Positions 24,659-33,429 of a stretch of DNA of 39,515 nucleotides are shown piece after piece. The stretch is from the NCBI GenBank assembly GCA_963169055.1, contig CAUJFU010000340.1:1-39515 (forward strand), given 5' to 3'. The notes under the pieces were generated by a model. That model searched no databases. It saw only the letters and a list, made by a program, of their open reading frames with translations, and was not told where the DNA came from. The stretch is from Myxococcota bacterium. Lineage in GTDB: Bacteria > Myxococcota_C > UBA6777. Position 1 is the stretch's first letter. Each line of letters opens with the position of its first letter. The position numbers and the translations under genes are program-made.

Positions 24659-25273
24659 ATGCCATCACAAACCACATCGGCCCGCCCGCCAAAAACCAAG
24701 CGGATCGCCTTTTACGGGGGCAGTTTTAATCCTCCCCACTATAGTCACTTTTTTGCGGCAGCATGGGCGTTATGCAGCGGTGAGGTGGACGAAGTGTGGA
24801 TGGTCCCTTGCGCTGAGCATGCTTTTGGAAAATCGCTGGCCCCTTTCCACGATCGAATCCAAATGTGCAAGCGCGGAGCCTCCGCACTTTCACGCCGCAT
24901 CAAAGTTTCTGACATCGAATCCCACTTGCCTCCCCCCAATTACACCCTCCACACGCTCCAACACCTTCAAGACCAACATCCCAATCACCGGTTCCGATTG
25001 CTCGTAGGGGCCGATATCCTTCACGAAACGCACGCTTGGCGTGAGTTTGATCGCGTTATCGCGATCGCACCCTTGCTTGTGATCGGACGCGTCGGCGTCA
25101 CAGGCGTCGAACAAGGTGAGATCCAACTCCCGCCGCTCTCCTCCACACACATCCGAAAGCGCCTTGTTTCGGGCGATGACGTCACCGAATATCTCCCCGG
25201 ACCTGTACTCGCCTACATCCAAACACACCGCCTCTACCCGCGCCCTCAGCGCGGCTCCCTTGACCCCGTGTAG
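24659..25273 (+). CDS. nadD: NadD-like nicotinate-nucleotide adenylyltransferase
   Basis: 204 residues from ATG 24659, with AAAGG 11 nt upstream; a TTG three codons earlier lies too close to the same site. The Rossmann-type nucleotidylyltransferase motifs are present: 'IAFYGGSFNPPHYSH' near residues 18-32, where the usual H-x-G-H reads H-Y-S-H (Gly to Ser); 'VWMVPCAEHAFGK', the P-x(2)-x-HK-like region; 'FRLLVGADILHETHAW'; and the C-terminal 'LSSTHIRKRL', matching ISSTxIR. NadD adenylates nicotinate mononucleotide in NAD synthesis. The length is normal. The second His and the ISST motif are kept, so the enzyme is probably active despite the Ser. It is divergent from the kinase gene. Confidence 0.82.
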   Translation: MPSQTTSARPPKTKRIAFYGGSFNPPHYSHFFAAAWALCSGEVDEVWMVPCAEHAFGKSLAPFHDRIQMCKRGASALSRRIKVSDIESHLPPPNYTLHTLQHLQDQHPNHRFRLLVGADILHETHAWREFDRVIAIAPLLVIGRVGVTGVEQGEIQLPPLSSTHIRKRLVSGDDVTEYLPGPVLAYIQTHRLYPRPQRGSLDPV

Positions 25274-25854
25274 GCGAAGAGATCACAGGCATTTCAACAC
25301 AACGGCTCTCTCGCTTGGACGAGCACGAACACGGCTTTTTTTGGCGACGGCGTAAGTCCTATCCGAACAGCGGATCAAAAAAACGAGACGAACGCCACCC
25401 ACACAAGGTCCAGCGCGAAAGATAGGCCATCGCGAGGTCCAGCACGAAAGGTAGGCCATCGCGATACACCGCATGGCCTATTCACGGGATCGCAAGGCCA
25501 CCAGCGAGGTCTAGCGCGAAAGAGCCGTCGCTACGCATCACACCGCTCACGCACCTTGGCGACACAACAGGCAAAAGCCTTCGGTTCTTGACTTTTTTTG
25601 TTTCGTTGTGGTTCTTGGCGGCCCATGACCCGCTCTTGGTTCGCCTTGGCATCCCATGAAGAAAACATCCACAGCACATCCAAGCTATCTTCGGTGAAGA
25701 TTTTTTTGAAAAGAACAGACGATCTTGTGCGTCATGCACGCGATCTTTGCTCTTTGTGCGCTGCGTTGATGGCGCGATTGTATCCAAACGAAAGAGTTGT
25801 ATTGTTTCGCCCGTTGAGGTGACTCCCTTCATTCGTTGTCCTGAGGAGGACTTG
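25274..25854. other. 581-bp intergenic region
   Basis: I see no convincing gene here. It holds an element 'gacggcgtaagtcc' (about 25345) also found at about 4260, an ATCCG-AACAG-CGGAT hairpin followed by an A-run (about 25361-25381), the 29-bp tandem repeat at 25406, and T-rich stretches near 25588-25710. GAGGAGG at 25843 serves the next gene. No good promoter boxes were found. Confidence 0.5.
25406..25463. repeat. 29-bp tandem repeat (two copies plus a third partial)
   Basis: 'aggtccagc(g/a)cgaaag' followed by '(a/g)taggccatcgcg' occurs at 25406 and 25435. A diverged partial copy starts at 25507 ('aggtctagcgcgaaag'). Confidence 0.75.
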
Positions 25855-28800
25855 ATGTTCCACCCCACTCCCCACAAAAAGCGGATGCCTTGGCAAGCAT
25901 TTTTGTTGATGGCAAGCTTCAGCTTTTTTCTTGTTCAATGTAATCCCGGCACCAACAAAGAAGATTCTTGTTCCCAAGCATCGGACTGTATCGATCTGTT
26001 TGGCCCCGGCTATCTGTGTACCGCAGGAAAATGCCGAAAGTACCAAATCAACAACGATCCCCCCATCGCAGATCCCGGTGCGTTTCAGCGCGTTCGCCAA
26101 AACAGCAAGGTCATCCTCGACGGCAGCAAGTCACGCGATCCCGAAGCCGGCCCCGTCACCTTCGCTTGGACCTTCGCCAAAAAACCTGACGGTAGCCAAG
26201 CCCAACTCGAAGCCGCCAACACCGCCAAGCCAAGCTTTGTTGCCGATGCAGCGGGCGACTTCATCCTCCATCTAATCGTCAAAGATGACAAAGATCAACC
26301 CAGTCAGCCGCGTCAAGTGACTGTCGAAGTCTTTGGCAAAGACGCAAACGGCGATCCCATCGCCAACGCAGGACAAGATCAGATCTCTGGCGTTGGCGTC
26401 AAAGTCTTGCTTGACGGCAGCACCTCCTCCGATCCAGACGGCGATACGCTGACTTTTGCGTGGACCTTCAAAACCAAACCTGATGGCAGCCAAGCCCAGA
26501 TCGAAGCCGCTGATACTGCCAAGCCCTCTTTTACGCCCGATGTTGCAGGAAAATACACGCTTGAGTTGATCGTCAACGATGGACTCGAATCCAGCCCCCC
26601 TGCGCTCGTCAACATCAACGCTCTTTCGGACTTCGACCTTCAACCTGCCCTCACGGCGCTCGATCCTGCCGAAGGATTCGCAGACACCACCGTCAAATTA
26701 AAAGTCAAAGGCAACGCTTTTTCCGCCCAAGTGCGGATGTTCTTTGATGGCCGCATCCAACCCGTCGAAAACGTCCGATTCCTCTCGGCGACAGAGCTCG
26801 AATGGACCCTCAGCCTCGCAGCACGTGGGCCGGGAAAATACAAAGTCAAAGCCATCAACCCCAACCGCAAAGAGTCCAACGAGCTGGAGTTTGAGGTCAA
26901 AGATCTCCCCACACCCGAGATCACCAGCGTCGATCCGCCCGCTGCCCCCACAGGCGCAAAACTCGAGAAAGTCCGCATCCTCGGCAAAGGCTTCGTCGAA
27001 AAAAGCGAAGTCCTGTTTGAATCGGTTCCGATGCCCACCACCTTTGTTTCTTCTACGGAGATCACCTGCAAACTGGATCTAGCAGGCGTCAATCCCGGGA
27101 AATACACTCTTCGCGTCCGTAACCTCGGAGGGCGCACCTCTTCCACCGCCGACTTTCTGGTCTCTGATTCTCTGCCTCCCCCCGTGTTGGTCGTCTTGAA
27201 TCCCCCTCGTGCGATCACCCAACAAAAGATCCCCTTTAGCGTCCATGGTTCGGGCTTTTCCCAAGGCGCGGTGATCATGTTCGACGGCAAAGCCATCCCT
27301 TCCGATCGCGTCCGCCGCGACGAGATCCAAGCCAAACCCGAACTCGATCTGACCTCCATCCCCGCAGGTACCTACAAAGTCTGGGTGCAAAACCTTGACG
27401 GCCAAACCTCCGCCAAGCTCGACTTTGTGGTCGAAGGCATCGACCCCACCCCCAAACTCGACCGCATCTTGCCCTTCTTTGTGTACCTCGACGATAGCAC
27501 CAACAAACTCGCCATCTACGGCGACTCTTTCCGACAAGGCGCACAAGTCGAAGTCGACGGAAAGATGCTACCCACCAGCGATGTCCGCTTCCAAAGCAGC
27601 ACCTTTATCGAGGCCACCGTCGACACCACCAAAGGCACATGGGGCCCCAAGATCAAAGCCAATGCCTACGTCATCAACCCCGGAAACAAGCGCTCCAACC
27701 CCATCCCCGTCGATATCACCTACCGCCTCCCCTCCATCTCCTCGATCACTCCGTCCACATGGCGAAATTCTTGTGACGCCGAGATCCTGATCCGTGGTGT
27801 CAACTTCCTCCAAAACAAGTCCGAAGTCCGCTTTACCCTCGGAACCACCACCACCCTCTTCCAACAAGCCGGAGGGCTCGGCAGCAATCCCCTCACCTTT
27901 GTGGATGCACGCACCCTCAAACTCACTCTCAAGCAAGGCATGACCGCCGGAACCTACAAGGTCTCCGTTCAAAACGGCCCAAGCGCAATTTCTGCATCCA
28001 CTGATTTCTCCCTTCAGTCCGGCACGACCACCACCACCCCCACGATTAGCACTCTCCAACCCAACGCCGCCCCCGCAGACACCAAAGTCAATATCCTCCT
28101 CTCTTATTCCGGCACGTCGTTTCAACTCGGTGCTGTCGTCTACTTCAACGGAAAGCCTGTTCCTTCCGTGTGCAGCAGTACTTCTTCTTGCTACAGCCTC
28201 ACGGGTGAAGTCGATCTCACGGGCCTCAAGGCCGGCGAATACAACGTTCAAGCCGCCAATCCTTGCGGAACATTGAGCACCCCCGTGAAGTTCGTTGTCC
28301 TCGATCCACCCGCCCCCACCCTCGCCCAAGTCACCCCCACCAGCGCCCTTGTTGGTGAGCAGTTTTTCCTCAGCATCCAAGGCTCCAACTTCCTGCCCAC
28401 TTCCGCCATCTACTTTGGCACCTCCAAGCTCGATATCGTCCACCGCAGCGACAAAGAGATCATCACCAAAGATCGTATCGATCTCACAGGCAAAACCCCC
28501 GGAACCGTCGATGTCTACGTCGATAACCAAAACGGCCAAAAGACCGACAAACTCAAGTTTTCGATCCTCGCCACCAACCCCAAGCTGCGCATCGCCAACG
28601 TCTCACAAAGCAGCTACAAACGCGGTATCGTCTACAACGGCGTCACCCTCACAGGCAACGGCTTCACCCAAAACTCCGAAGCCTACTTCAACGGCCAAAA
28701 AGTCACCCTCAAGTATGTCTCCGCCTCCCAACTGACGGTCGACGGCCTCGACTTCAAGATCCCCGCAGGCGTCTACTATCTCTACATCCAAGACGGAACC

Positions 28801-30951
28801 GACAAAAGCAACGAGTATCCGCTCTTTGCAGAAGCCGAGCCGCCCCCAATCATGGATCACCTCAGCCCCGCAACCGAGTTTGTAGGCCGAAGCTTCAGCT
28901 TTTACGTTTACGGTAGCCGCTTCTGTACCGCCCAAGGTTCGAGCTGCCAAAGCCTCCCGATTGTCCGCATCCTTGACGCCCAAGGCAACGACTACGGAAC
29001 CCACAGCACCAACAAAAAATACAACGTCACCAGTTCTTATCTCGGCTCTTCTTATGCTTATGTCTATGGAACCCTCAACACCTCCGGCATGAACGGCGAA
29101 TCCTACAAGGTCTACTTTGAGCTTCCCACAGGCGAGCGCAGCAGCCCCGCTGTCCTTCAACTCAACGAACTCCCCAACCCCGTGATCGACAGCCTCTCGT
29201 GGTCTCCTAGCACCACGATCTATCCCGACCGTGTATTCTCTTCTGTGACCGTCTATGGAAAGTATTATCGCGCCCTTCCTCCCGACCCCGAATTCCTCGT
29301 GGATGGAAAACCCTACATCTCCGATCCGCCCAAACCCCCCACCTGTTATATGTCCAGCCCCACATACACCTACTGCTACCTCTATAACTTCAGTACAGCC
29401 GGACTGACCGCAGGTAGCCACACCATCCAGTACAAAACCACGATCAACGGCAAAGTGTGGACCTCTCAACTCTTTTCCTTCACCCTTAATACGCCGCCTC
29501 CGCCCACCGTCACCTCCATCACCCCCAACGTCGGCAGCCAAGGCTCCCAAGTGACCGCTACGATCAAAGGTTCTAACCTCGCAAGCGGTGCCTACATCCT
29601 GACCACCAACCTCCAAGTCATCCCCACCCTTTACAAGTCCGCCTCCGAACTCACCATGCTCGTCAATACTGCGGGTCTCAACCCCGGACTCAATCAGATG
29701 GTGCTGTCCAACCCCGACGGCCAACAATCCGCCCCCTTCAACTTTAGCGTGATCCCCAAGATCCCCGCCATGATCACCTACACAAGCCCCGATGTCCTCG
29801 GTTCTGGCGCACAATCCCTCACCCTCTACGGCCTCGGCATCGCCGCCACAGACACCCTCTCCATCGACGGCCAAACCGTCAATGCCACCTTCCGCACCGG
29901 CACCGAAGACAACTTCTACGTCGCCTCTTACAACTTCCCCATCAAAACAGGCCCCTACCTGCTCCAGATCACCAAAGCCGACGGCACAAAATCCAACGTC
30001 TTTGAACTCGGAAACAACGAAGACAAACCCCATATCCGTTATCTCAGTCCGCGTTATATCCGATCGGCAACTTCCACGACGTTGTACGCCTATGCTTCGG
30101 GCCTTGCGGCCTTGGGCGTGGAGATCCGCATCAACGGGGTCTTGCAAGCCAACCCCTATCTCTCCACCACCTATATCCGCACCGCAAGCAGCGGATACAC
30201 CGCCCCAACCGTCTCCGTCCCCACCGAATACACCGTCGAGATCAAAAATCCCAACGGCAAAACGGACTCCGCCAAATTCACCGTCCTTCCGTCCTCAGGC
30301 CCCTATATCTCTTCTTCGTACGACGAATACGTGAGCCACGGCGTACAAAAACTCAACGGCAACGCAAGCAGCACCACAGGCGATTGGTACATCTACGGCA
30401 GCGGCTTTACCTCGACTTCCAAGATCCACATCGACGGAGCAGAAGTCCCCACACGCTATAGTTCGAGCTCTTACCTCTACCTCGCCGCTCCTTATAGCCT
30501 CGCAGGAAAATCAGGCCGCGTCCCGATCAAAGTGATGCTTGGAACCACCCCAACCAACACCATCTATCTCAATCTGCAAACGGGACTTCATCTCGGAGAG
30601 CGCGCTCGTTCGGTCGCCTTGAATCCCTTCTGGTCTTATCCAAGCAAAACCCTTGACGTCGAACTCAACGTGATGCCTTGGAGTACCTCGTACAATCAAC
30701 CTTTTGGCGAGCAATACACCAACCAAAACTGGAAAAGCTACGAAGTGATCGTCAAAGGCCCGGGTATCACGGCCCCCAAAGTCTACAACTTCGTCAGTTG
30801 CACAGGCACCAGCTCCACCACGGATCCCCGACGTTGCAAGATCTCGATCGATACGACGGGATGGCAAGTCGGCGTGTACTCCTTCCATGTTCGCCACAAA
30901 ACAAGCCTCGAATCCTCGGGTGGTACGGGCTTTGCGATCGTCCAGCCCTAA
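25855..30951 (+). CDS. Giant lipoprotein with two PKD and about 14 IPT/TIG domains
   Basis: 1698 residues. ATG 25855 follows GAGGAGG at 5-6 nt, and the lipobox L-V-Q-C places the lipidated Cys at 29. A small Cys mini-domain follows (residues about 37-62, four Cys). Next come two PKD-like domains (about 66-165 and 166-265, each with 'ILDGS.S.DP.G...TFAWTF...PDGSQA'). Then a string of immunoglobulin-like IPT/TIG domains begins with 'P.I..l.P..a..g....v.i.G.nF'; I count fourteen. The last ~110 residues form a distinct end domain. TIG/PKD strings are found in extracellular adhesins and surface scaffolds. With no catalytic part, this is most likely a long cell-surface stalk or adhesion protein. 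Codon use is C-rich in the third position along most of the gene. Confidence 0.87.
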   Translation: MFHPTPHKKRMPWQAFLLMASFSFFLVQCNPGTNKEDSCSQASDCIDLFGPGYLCTAGKCRKYQINNDPPIADPGAFQRVRQNSKVILDGSKSRDPEAGPVTFAWTFAKKPDGSQAQLEAANTAKPSFVADAAGDFILHLIVKDDKDQPSQPRQVTVEVFGKDANGDPIANAGQDQISGVGVKVLLDGSTSSDPDGDTLTFAWTFKTKPDGSQAQIEAADTAKPSFTPDVAGKYTLELIVNDGLESSPPALVNINALSDFDLQPALTALDPAEGFADTTVKLKVKGNAFSAQVRMFFDGRIQPVENVRFLSATELEWTLSLAARGPGKYKVKAINPNRKESNELEFEVKDLPTPEITSVDPPAAPTGAKLEKVRILGKGFVEKSEVLFESVPMPTTFVSSTEITCKLDLAGVNPGKYTLRVRNLGGRTSSTADFLVSDSLPPPVLVVLNPPRAITQQKIPFSVHGSGFSQGAVIMFDGKAIPSDRVRRDEIQAKPELDLTSIPAGTYKVWVQNLDGQTSAKLDFVVEGIDPTPKLDRILPFFVYLDDSTNKLAIYGDSFRQGAQVEVDGKMLPTSDVRFQSSTFIEATVDTTKGTWGPKIKANAYVINPGNKRSNPIPVDITYRLPSISSITPSTWRNSCDAEILIRGVNFLQNKSEVRFTLGTTTTLFQQAGGLGSNPLTFVDARTLKLTLKQGMTAGTYKVSVQNGPSAISASTDFSLQSGTTTTTPTISTLQPNAAPADTKVNILLSYSGTSFQLGAVVYFNGKPVPSVCSSTSSCYSLTGEVDLTGLKAGEYNVQAANPCGTLSTPVKFVVLDPPAPTLAQVTPTSALVGEQFFLSIQGSNFLPTSAIYFGTSKLDIVHRSDKEIITKDRIDLTGKTPGTVDVYVDNQNGQKTDKLKFSILATNPKLRIANVSQSSYKRGIVYNGVTLTGNGFTQNSEAYFNGQKVTLKYVSASQLTVDGLDFKIPAGVYYLYIQDGTDKSNEYPLFAEAEPPPIMDHLSPATEFVGRSFSFYVYGSRFCTAQGSSCQSLPIVRILDAQGNDYGTHSTNKKYNVTSSYLGSSYAYVYGTLNTSGMNGESYKVYFELPTGERSSPAVLQLNELPNPVIDSLSWSPSTTIYPDRVFSSVTVYGKYYRALPPDPEFLVDGKPYISDPPKPPTCYMSSPTYTYCYLYNFSTAGLTAGSHTIQYKTTINGKVWTSQLFSFTLNTPPPPTVTSITPNVGSQGSQVTATIKGSNLASGAYILTTNLQVIPTLYKSASELTMLVNTAGLNPGLNQMVLSNPDGQQSAPFNFSVIPKIPAMITYTSPDVLGSGAQSLTLYGLGIAATDTLSIDGQTVNATFRTGTEDNFYVASYNFPIKTGPYLLQITKADGTKSNVFELGNNEDKPHIRYLSPRYIRSATSTTLYAYASGLAALGVEIRINGVLQANPYLSTTYIRTASSGYTAPTVSVPTEYTVEIKNPNGKTDSAKFTVLPSSGPYISSSYDEYVSHGVQKLNGNASSTTGDWYIYGSGFTSTSKIHIDGAEVPTRYSSSSYLYLAAPYSLAGKSGRVPIKVMLGTTPTNTIYLNLQTGLHLGERARSVALNPFWSYPSKTLDVELNVMPWSTSYNQPFGEQYTNQNWKSYEVIVKGPGITAPKVYNFVSCTGTSSTTDPRRCKISIDTTGWQVGVYSFHVRHKTSLESSGGTGFAIVQP

Positions 30952-30978
30952 CCCCTCCGTCCACAACCATCCGCTCTC

Positions 30979-31180
30979 CCCACCCCATCGGCCTTTCTGC
31001 TCCAAACAACCCGTGTCCCCCATCCCATCGGCCTTTTTGCTATAGACCGTCCGTTTTCCCCATCCCATCGGCCTTTCTTCCATAGACCGTCCGTTTTCCC
31101 CATCCCATCGGTCTTTTCTGCTATAGACCATCTATTATACCCATCTCATGGGCTTTTCCACGTCCATCCACCAAGCCTTC
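30979..31180. repeat. 40-bp intergenic tandem repeat, about five units
   Basis: Cores 'cccatcggcctttctgc' recur with 'catcgg' at 30986, 31026, 31066 and 31106, a diverged copy at 31147 ('catggg') and looser copies at 31188 and 31255. Units 2-4 share 'tatagaccgtccgtttt'. The period is not a multiple of three, so it is not coding. This fills the 445-bp gap 30952-31396, in which no other gene was seen. Confidence 0.85.
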
Positions 31181-31396
31181 CCTTTCCCATCGGCTCGCAG
31201 ATCGCTTCCGTAGACGAGAGCTTCTTGACAAAAGCAAAGATACTTCCCTCTTCCCATCGGCTCGCGGATCGTGGTATGCCTTCTGCGCGTATGTCTATGT
31301 TTGGGTTGATCATTGAGAAAGACGTGGCGCAAAGCGAGCGCGAACAACGCGATATCACAAGAAGCAAGAGCGCCCAAACAACGATGGAGAAGAAGA

Positions 31397-32251
31397 ATGC
31401 GATGGATTCGATGGTGTTTGATCGGTGTCGTGGTGATGAGTCAATGGGGGTGTATTTGGAAGAGTGAACATCTCAAGCTGATGGGAGAAAAAGACCAACA
31501 GATCGCAGGACTGGAAAAAGACAAAAGCGATCTGACTGCGCGGCTGAAAGCGCGCAACCAAGCGCTGCGTGCGATGACCCAAGATCGAAACAAGCTCCGA
31601 AGATTGAGCGAGCGACTACAGTCACGGATCGACCAACTGAAGTTAGCCCGCCAACAATGCGAAGACCGTGTGCGCGCCCTCGCCGACAAAGGCGACGAAA
31701 AAACCCGCAAGCTCCAACAAGCCCTCGAACAGATCCAACGCTTGCAAGATATCGCAAACCGCCGAAAAGCCCTGTTTGATCGGCTGAAAAACTCCTTCAA
31801 AGCGATGACTGATGCAGGCAAGTTGCGTGTGCGCATGGTCAACGGGATGTTGATCGTTCAGCTCGAAGAAAGCATCCTTTTTGCCAGCGGACAATCCACC
31901 GTCAAAGGCGAAGGCTCCGAAGCAATCGCCCAATTGACCGACATCCTCAAAGGCATGCAACGTCGTTGGCAAGTCGCCGGACACACCGACAGCGTCGGCA
32001 AACCCGCCGTCAACTGGTCGCTTTCCGTTCAACGCGCCCTTGCCGTCTTGCGTGTGATGCTCAAAGCTGGAATGCCCCCCGAACTGATATCCGCCGCTGG
32101 CTTCGGACAATACCAACCCACCGCCTCCAACGAAAGCAAAGAAGATCGCGCACGCAACCGACGTACCGAGATCGTCTTGGTTCCCAACCTCCAAGAACTC
32201 CAACTCGCCCAAGCCCCCGCCCCTCTCCAAGTCTGTATGGCAGCACGCTGA
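31397..32251 (+). CDS. OmpA-like peptidoglycan-associated lipoprotein with coiled coil
   Basis: 284 residues from ATG 31397, with GGAG about 7 nt upstream. The signal peptide ends in lipobox S-Q-W-G-C (Cys19). Residues about 25-145 form a long coiled coil rich in Lys, Asp, Glu, Gln and Arg. The C-terminal domain (about 155-265) is OmpA-like: 'ILFASGQSTVKGEGSEAIAQLTDIL', 'VAGHTDSVGKPAVNWSLSVQRALAV' and 'AARNRRTEIVLVP'-type closing with the Asp and Arg that bind diaminopimelate in peptidoglycan. It probably tethers the outer membrane to the cell wall at a distance set by the coiled coil. It follows the giant lipoprotein after the 40-bp repeat block. Confidence 0.88.
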   Translation: MRWIRWCLIGVVVMSQWGCIWKSEHLKLMGEKDQQIAGLEKDKSDLTARLKARNQALRAMTQDRNKLRRLSERLQSRIDQLKLARQQCEDRVRALADKGDEKTRKLQQALEQIQRLQDIANRRKALFDRLKNSFKAMTDAGKLRVRMVNGMLIVQLEESILFASGQSTVKGEGSEAIAQLTDILKGMQRRWQVAGHTDSVGKPAVNWSLSVQRALAVLRVMLKAGMPPELISAAGFGQYQPTASNESKEDRARNRRTEIVLVPNLQELQLAQAPAPLQVCMAAR

Positions 32252-32324
32252 ACCTTCGTTGCTTTTGCCCTCGCCGCCTGTCGTTGGGTTTGAGTTTGTG
32301 GGGCGTCACCAAACAGAAAACAAC

Positions 32325-33278
32325 ATGCCTTTTCTTTTTAACCTACCACAGATCGAACATCCCGATACTTGGCGCACTTTCTGTCCGCATCTCACCCTCA
32401 CCACCGAATCCAACCTCACCACCGAACCCGCCCTTACCACCGCAACGCTCTGTACCGCCCTCACCACCGAAGACTCCAACCACCACAAAGCCCAACTGAT
32501 CCACGATGGCTACTTTGCCCATCCGACCTTCTTTTCCCGCCCCGTAGTGGATCGGATTGCAACTGCCATCGAACAGATTACGGAAGCAACGGGGGCAGCG
32601 ATCTGGGCTTTGCTTTACGATGATCTGTGGGAGATGATGTGCGCCTTGCATCCGTGCTTAACGCCTCTTCTTGGATCGCGAGTTCAACTTTTGCCGGACA
32701 TCTGGGTGTGGAACCTCCGACCCAACGGCCAAGATCGCGGTTGGAGTCCACACCGCGACCGAGAGAGGGGCAGTGTTCCTGTGGGCGAGCTTCCACGCCT
32801 ACTGACCGTATGGATCGCTCTAACTGATGCCACCCCCGAAAACGGCTGCATCTACGTCCTCCCCGCGTCCTTTGATCCCCGCTATCATCATGATGGCCGT
32901 CCCAACGAAGAGATCAGCATCCCCTTTCAAGATATCCGCGCCCTTCCCGCTTCCGCAGGTACAGCGCTCGGATGGAGCGCCCGGCTTCTGCATTGGGGTA
33001 GCCGTACCAGCGTCTGGACCCAAACTCCCCGTATCAGCGTGGCTTTTGAGTTCCAATCCCACGACTTTTCTTCGGGTGCGCCGTTTGTTTTGCCCCCCAC
33101 GATTCCGCCTTTTTCACTTCGCCTCGGACTCGTCGCTCGCCAACTGCTTCAATACCGCCATTTTGTCCATCTCACCGAAGAAATGGAGAGCGTCTGCCGA
33201 TATCTCGCAAACAAGCACCTCCCCCAAAAGCGTCGGTTTTCCGACGTCCTTGCAAAGCTATTTTCTAAACCCTCGTAG
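32325..33278 (+). CDS. PhyH-like Fe(II)/2-oxoglutarate dioxygenase
   Basis: 317 residues from ATG 32325; no strong Shine-Dalgarno is visible, and the frame opens at 32259. An N-terminal Leu-Thr-Thr-Glu repeat (about residues 24-50, built from 24-bp DNA units) is unusual for the family. The jelly-roll core shows the iron facial triad: His143 and Asp145 in 'WSPHRDRERG', and His223 in 'LLHWGSRTS'. Arg236 in 'TPRISVAFEF' is the likely 2-oxoglutarate ligand. 'TVWIALTDATPENGCIYVLPASF' is a typical PhyH strand block ('WiaLdda..eNG.l.vipGSH'). These enzymes hydroxylate small molecules or lipids; the substrate is unknown. It follows the OmpA-like gene by 73 nt and could be cotranscribed. Confidence 0.85.
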   Translation: MPFLFNLPQIEHPDTWRTFCPHLTLTTESNLTTEPALTTATLCTALTTEDSNHHKAQLIHDGYFAHPTFFSRPVVDRIATAIEQITEATGAAIWALLYDDLWEMMCALHPCLTPLLGSRVQLLPDIWVWNLRPNGQDRGWSPHRDRERGSVPVGELPRLLTVWIALTDATPENGCIYVLPASFDPRYHHDGRPNEEISIPFQDIRALPASAGTALGWSARLLHWGSRTSVWTQTPRISVAFEFQSHDFSSGAPFVLPPTIPPFSLRLGLVARQLLQYRHFVHLTEEMESVCRYLANKHLPQKRRFSDVLAKLFSKPS

Positions 33279-33356
33279 GTCTTAGGCAGCTCATACGATA
33301 TCCGAAAGATGTGTGATCAAAGGGTAGGTGCGATCCGCTGTAACTGCCCTGTGGTT

Positions 33357-33378
33357 GGGCAGCCCCCTGTGGCTGCCC
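33357..33378. terminator. Strong hairpin between convergent genes
   Basis: GGGCAGCC, loop CCCTGT, GGCTGCCC: a perfect 8-bp GC-rich stem in the 151-bp gap between the PhyH-like and metalloprotease genes. The preceding 'ctgccctgtggttgggcag' is a second overlapping stem with the same core. T content after it is low, so it may be a REP-like element or a Rho-independent-like block rather than a canonical terminator. Confidence 0.45.
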
Positions 33379-33429
33379 CTACGTTTTACGATCATGCGAT
33401 GAGCGGATTTCTTATCCGTTGGAAGCTGC

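Noticed and set aside
28603..30147. 514-codon open frame antisense to the TIG lipoprotein
   Set aside because: Gly/Asp/Val-rich shadow of a Cys- and Pro-containing C-rich coding strand; no start site or domain.
31224..31252. TTGACA upstream of the OmpA-like gene as a promoter
   Set aside because: No -10-like hexamer lies 16-18 nt downstream (CTCTTC at 17 nt).
30979..31260. Possible CRISPR array
   Set aside because: The 40-bp units are contiguous and diverge gradually; there are no unique spacers of constant length and no cas gene nearby.
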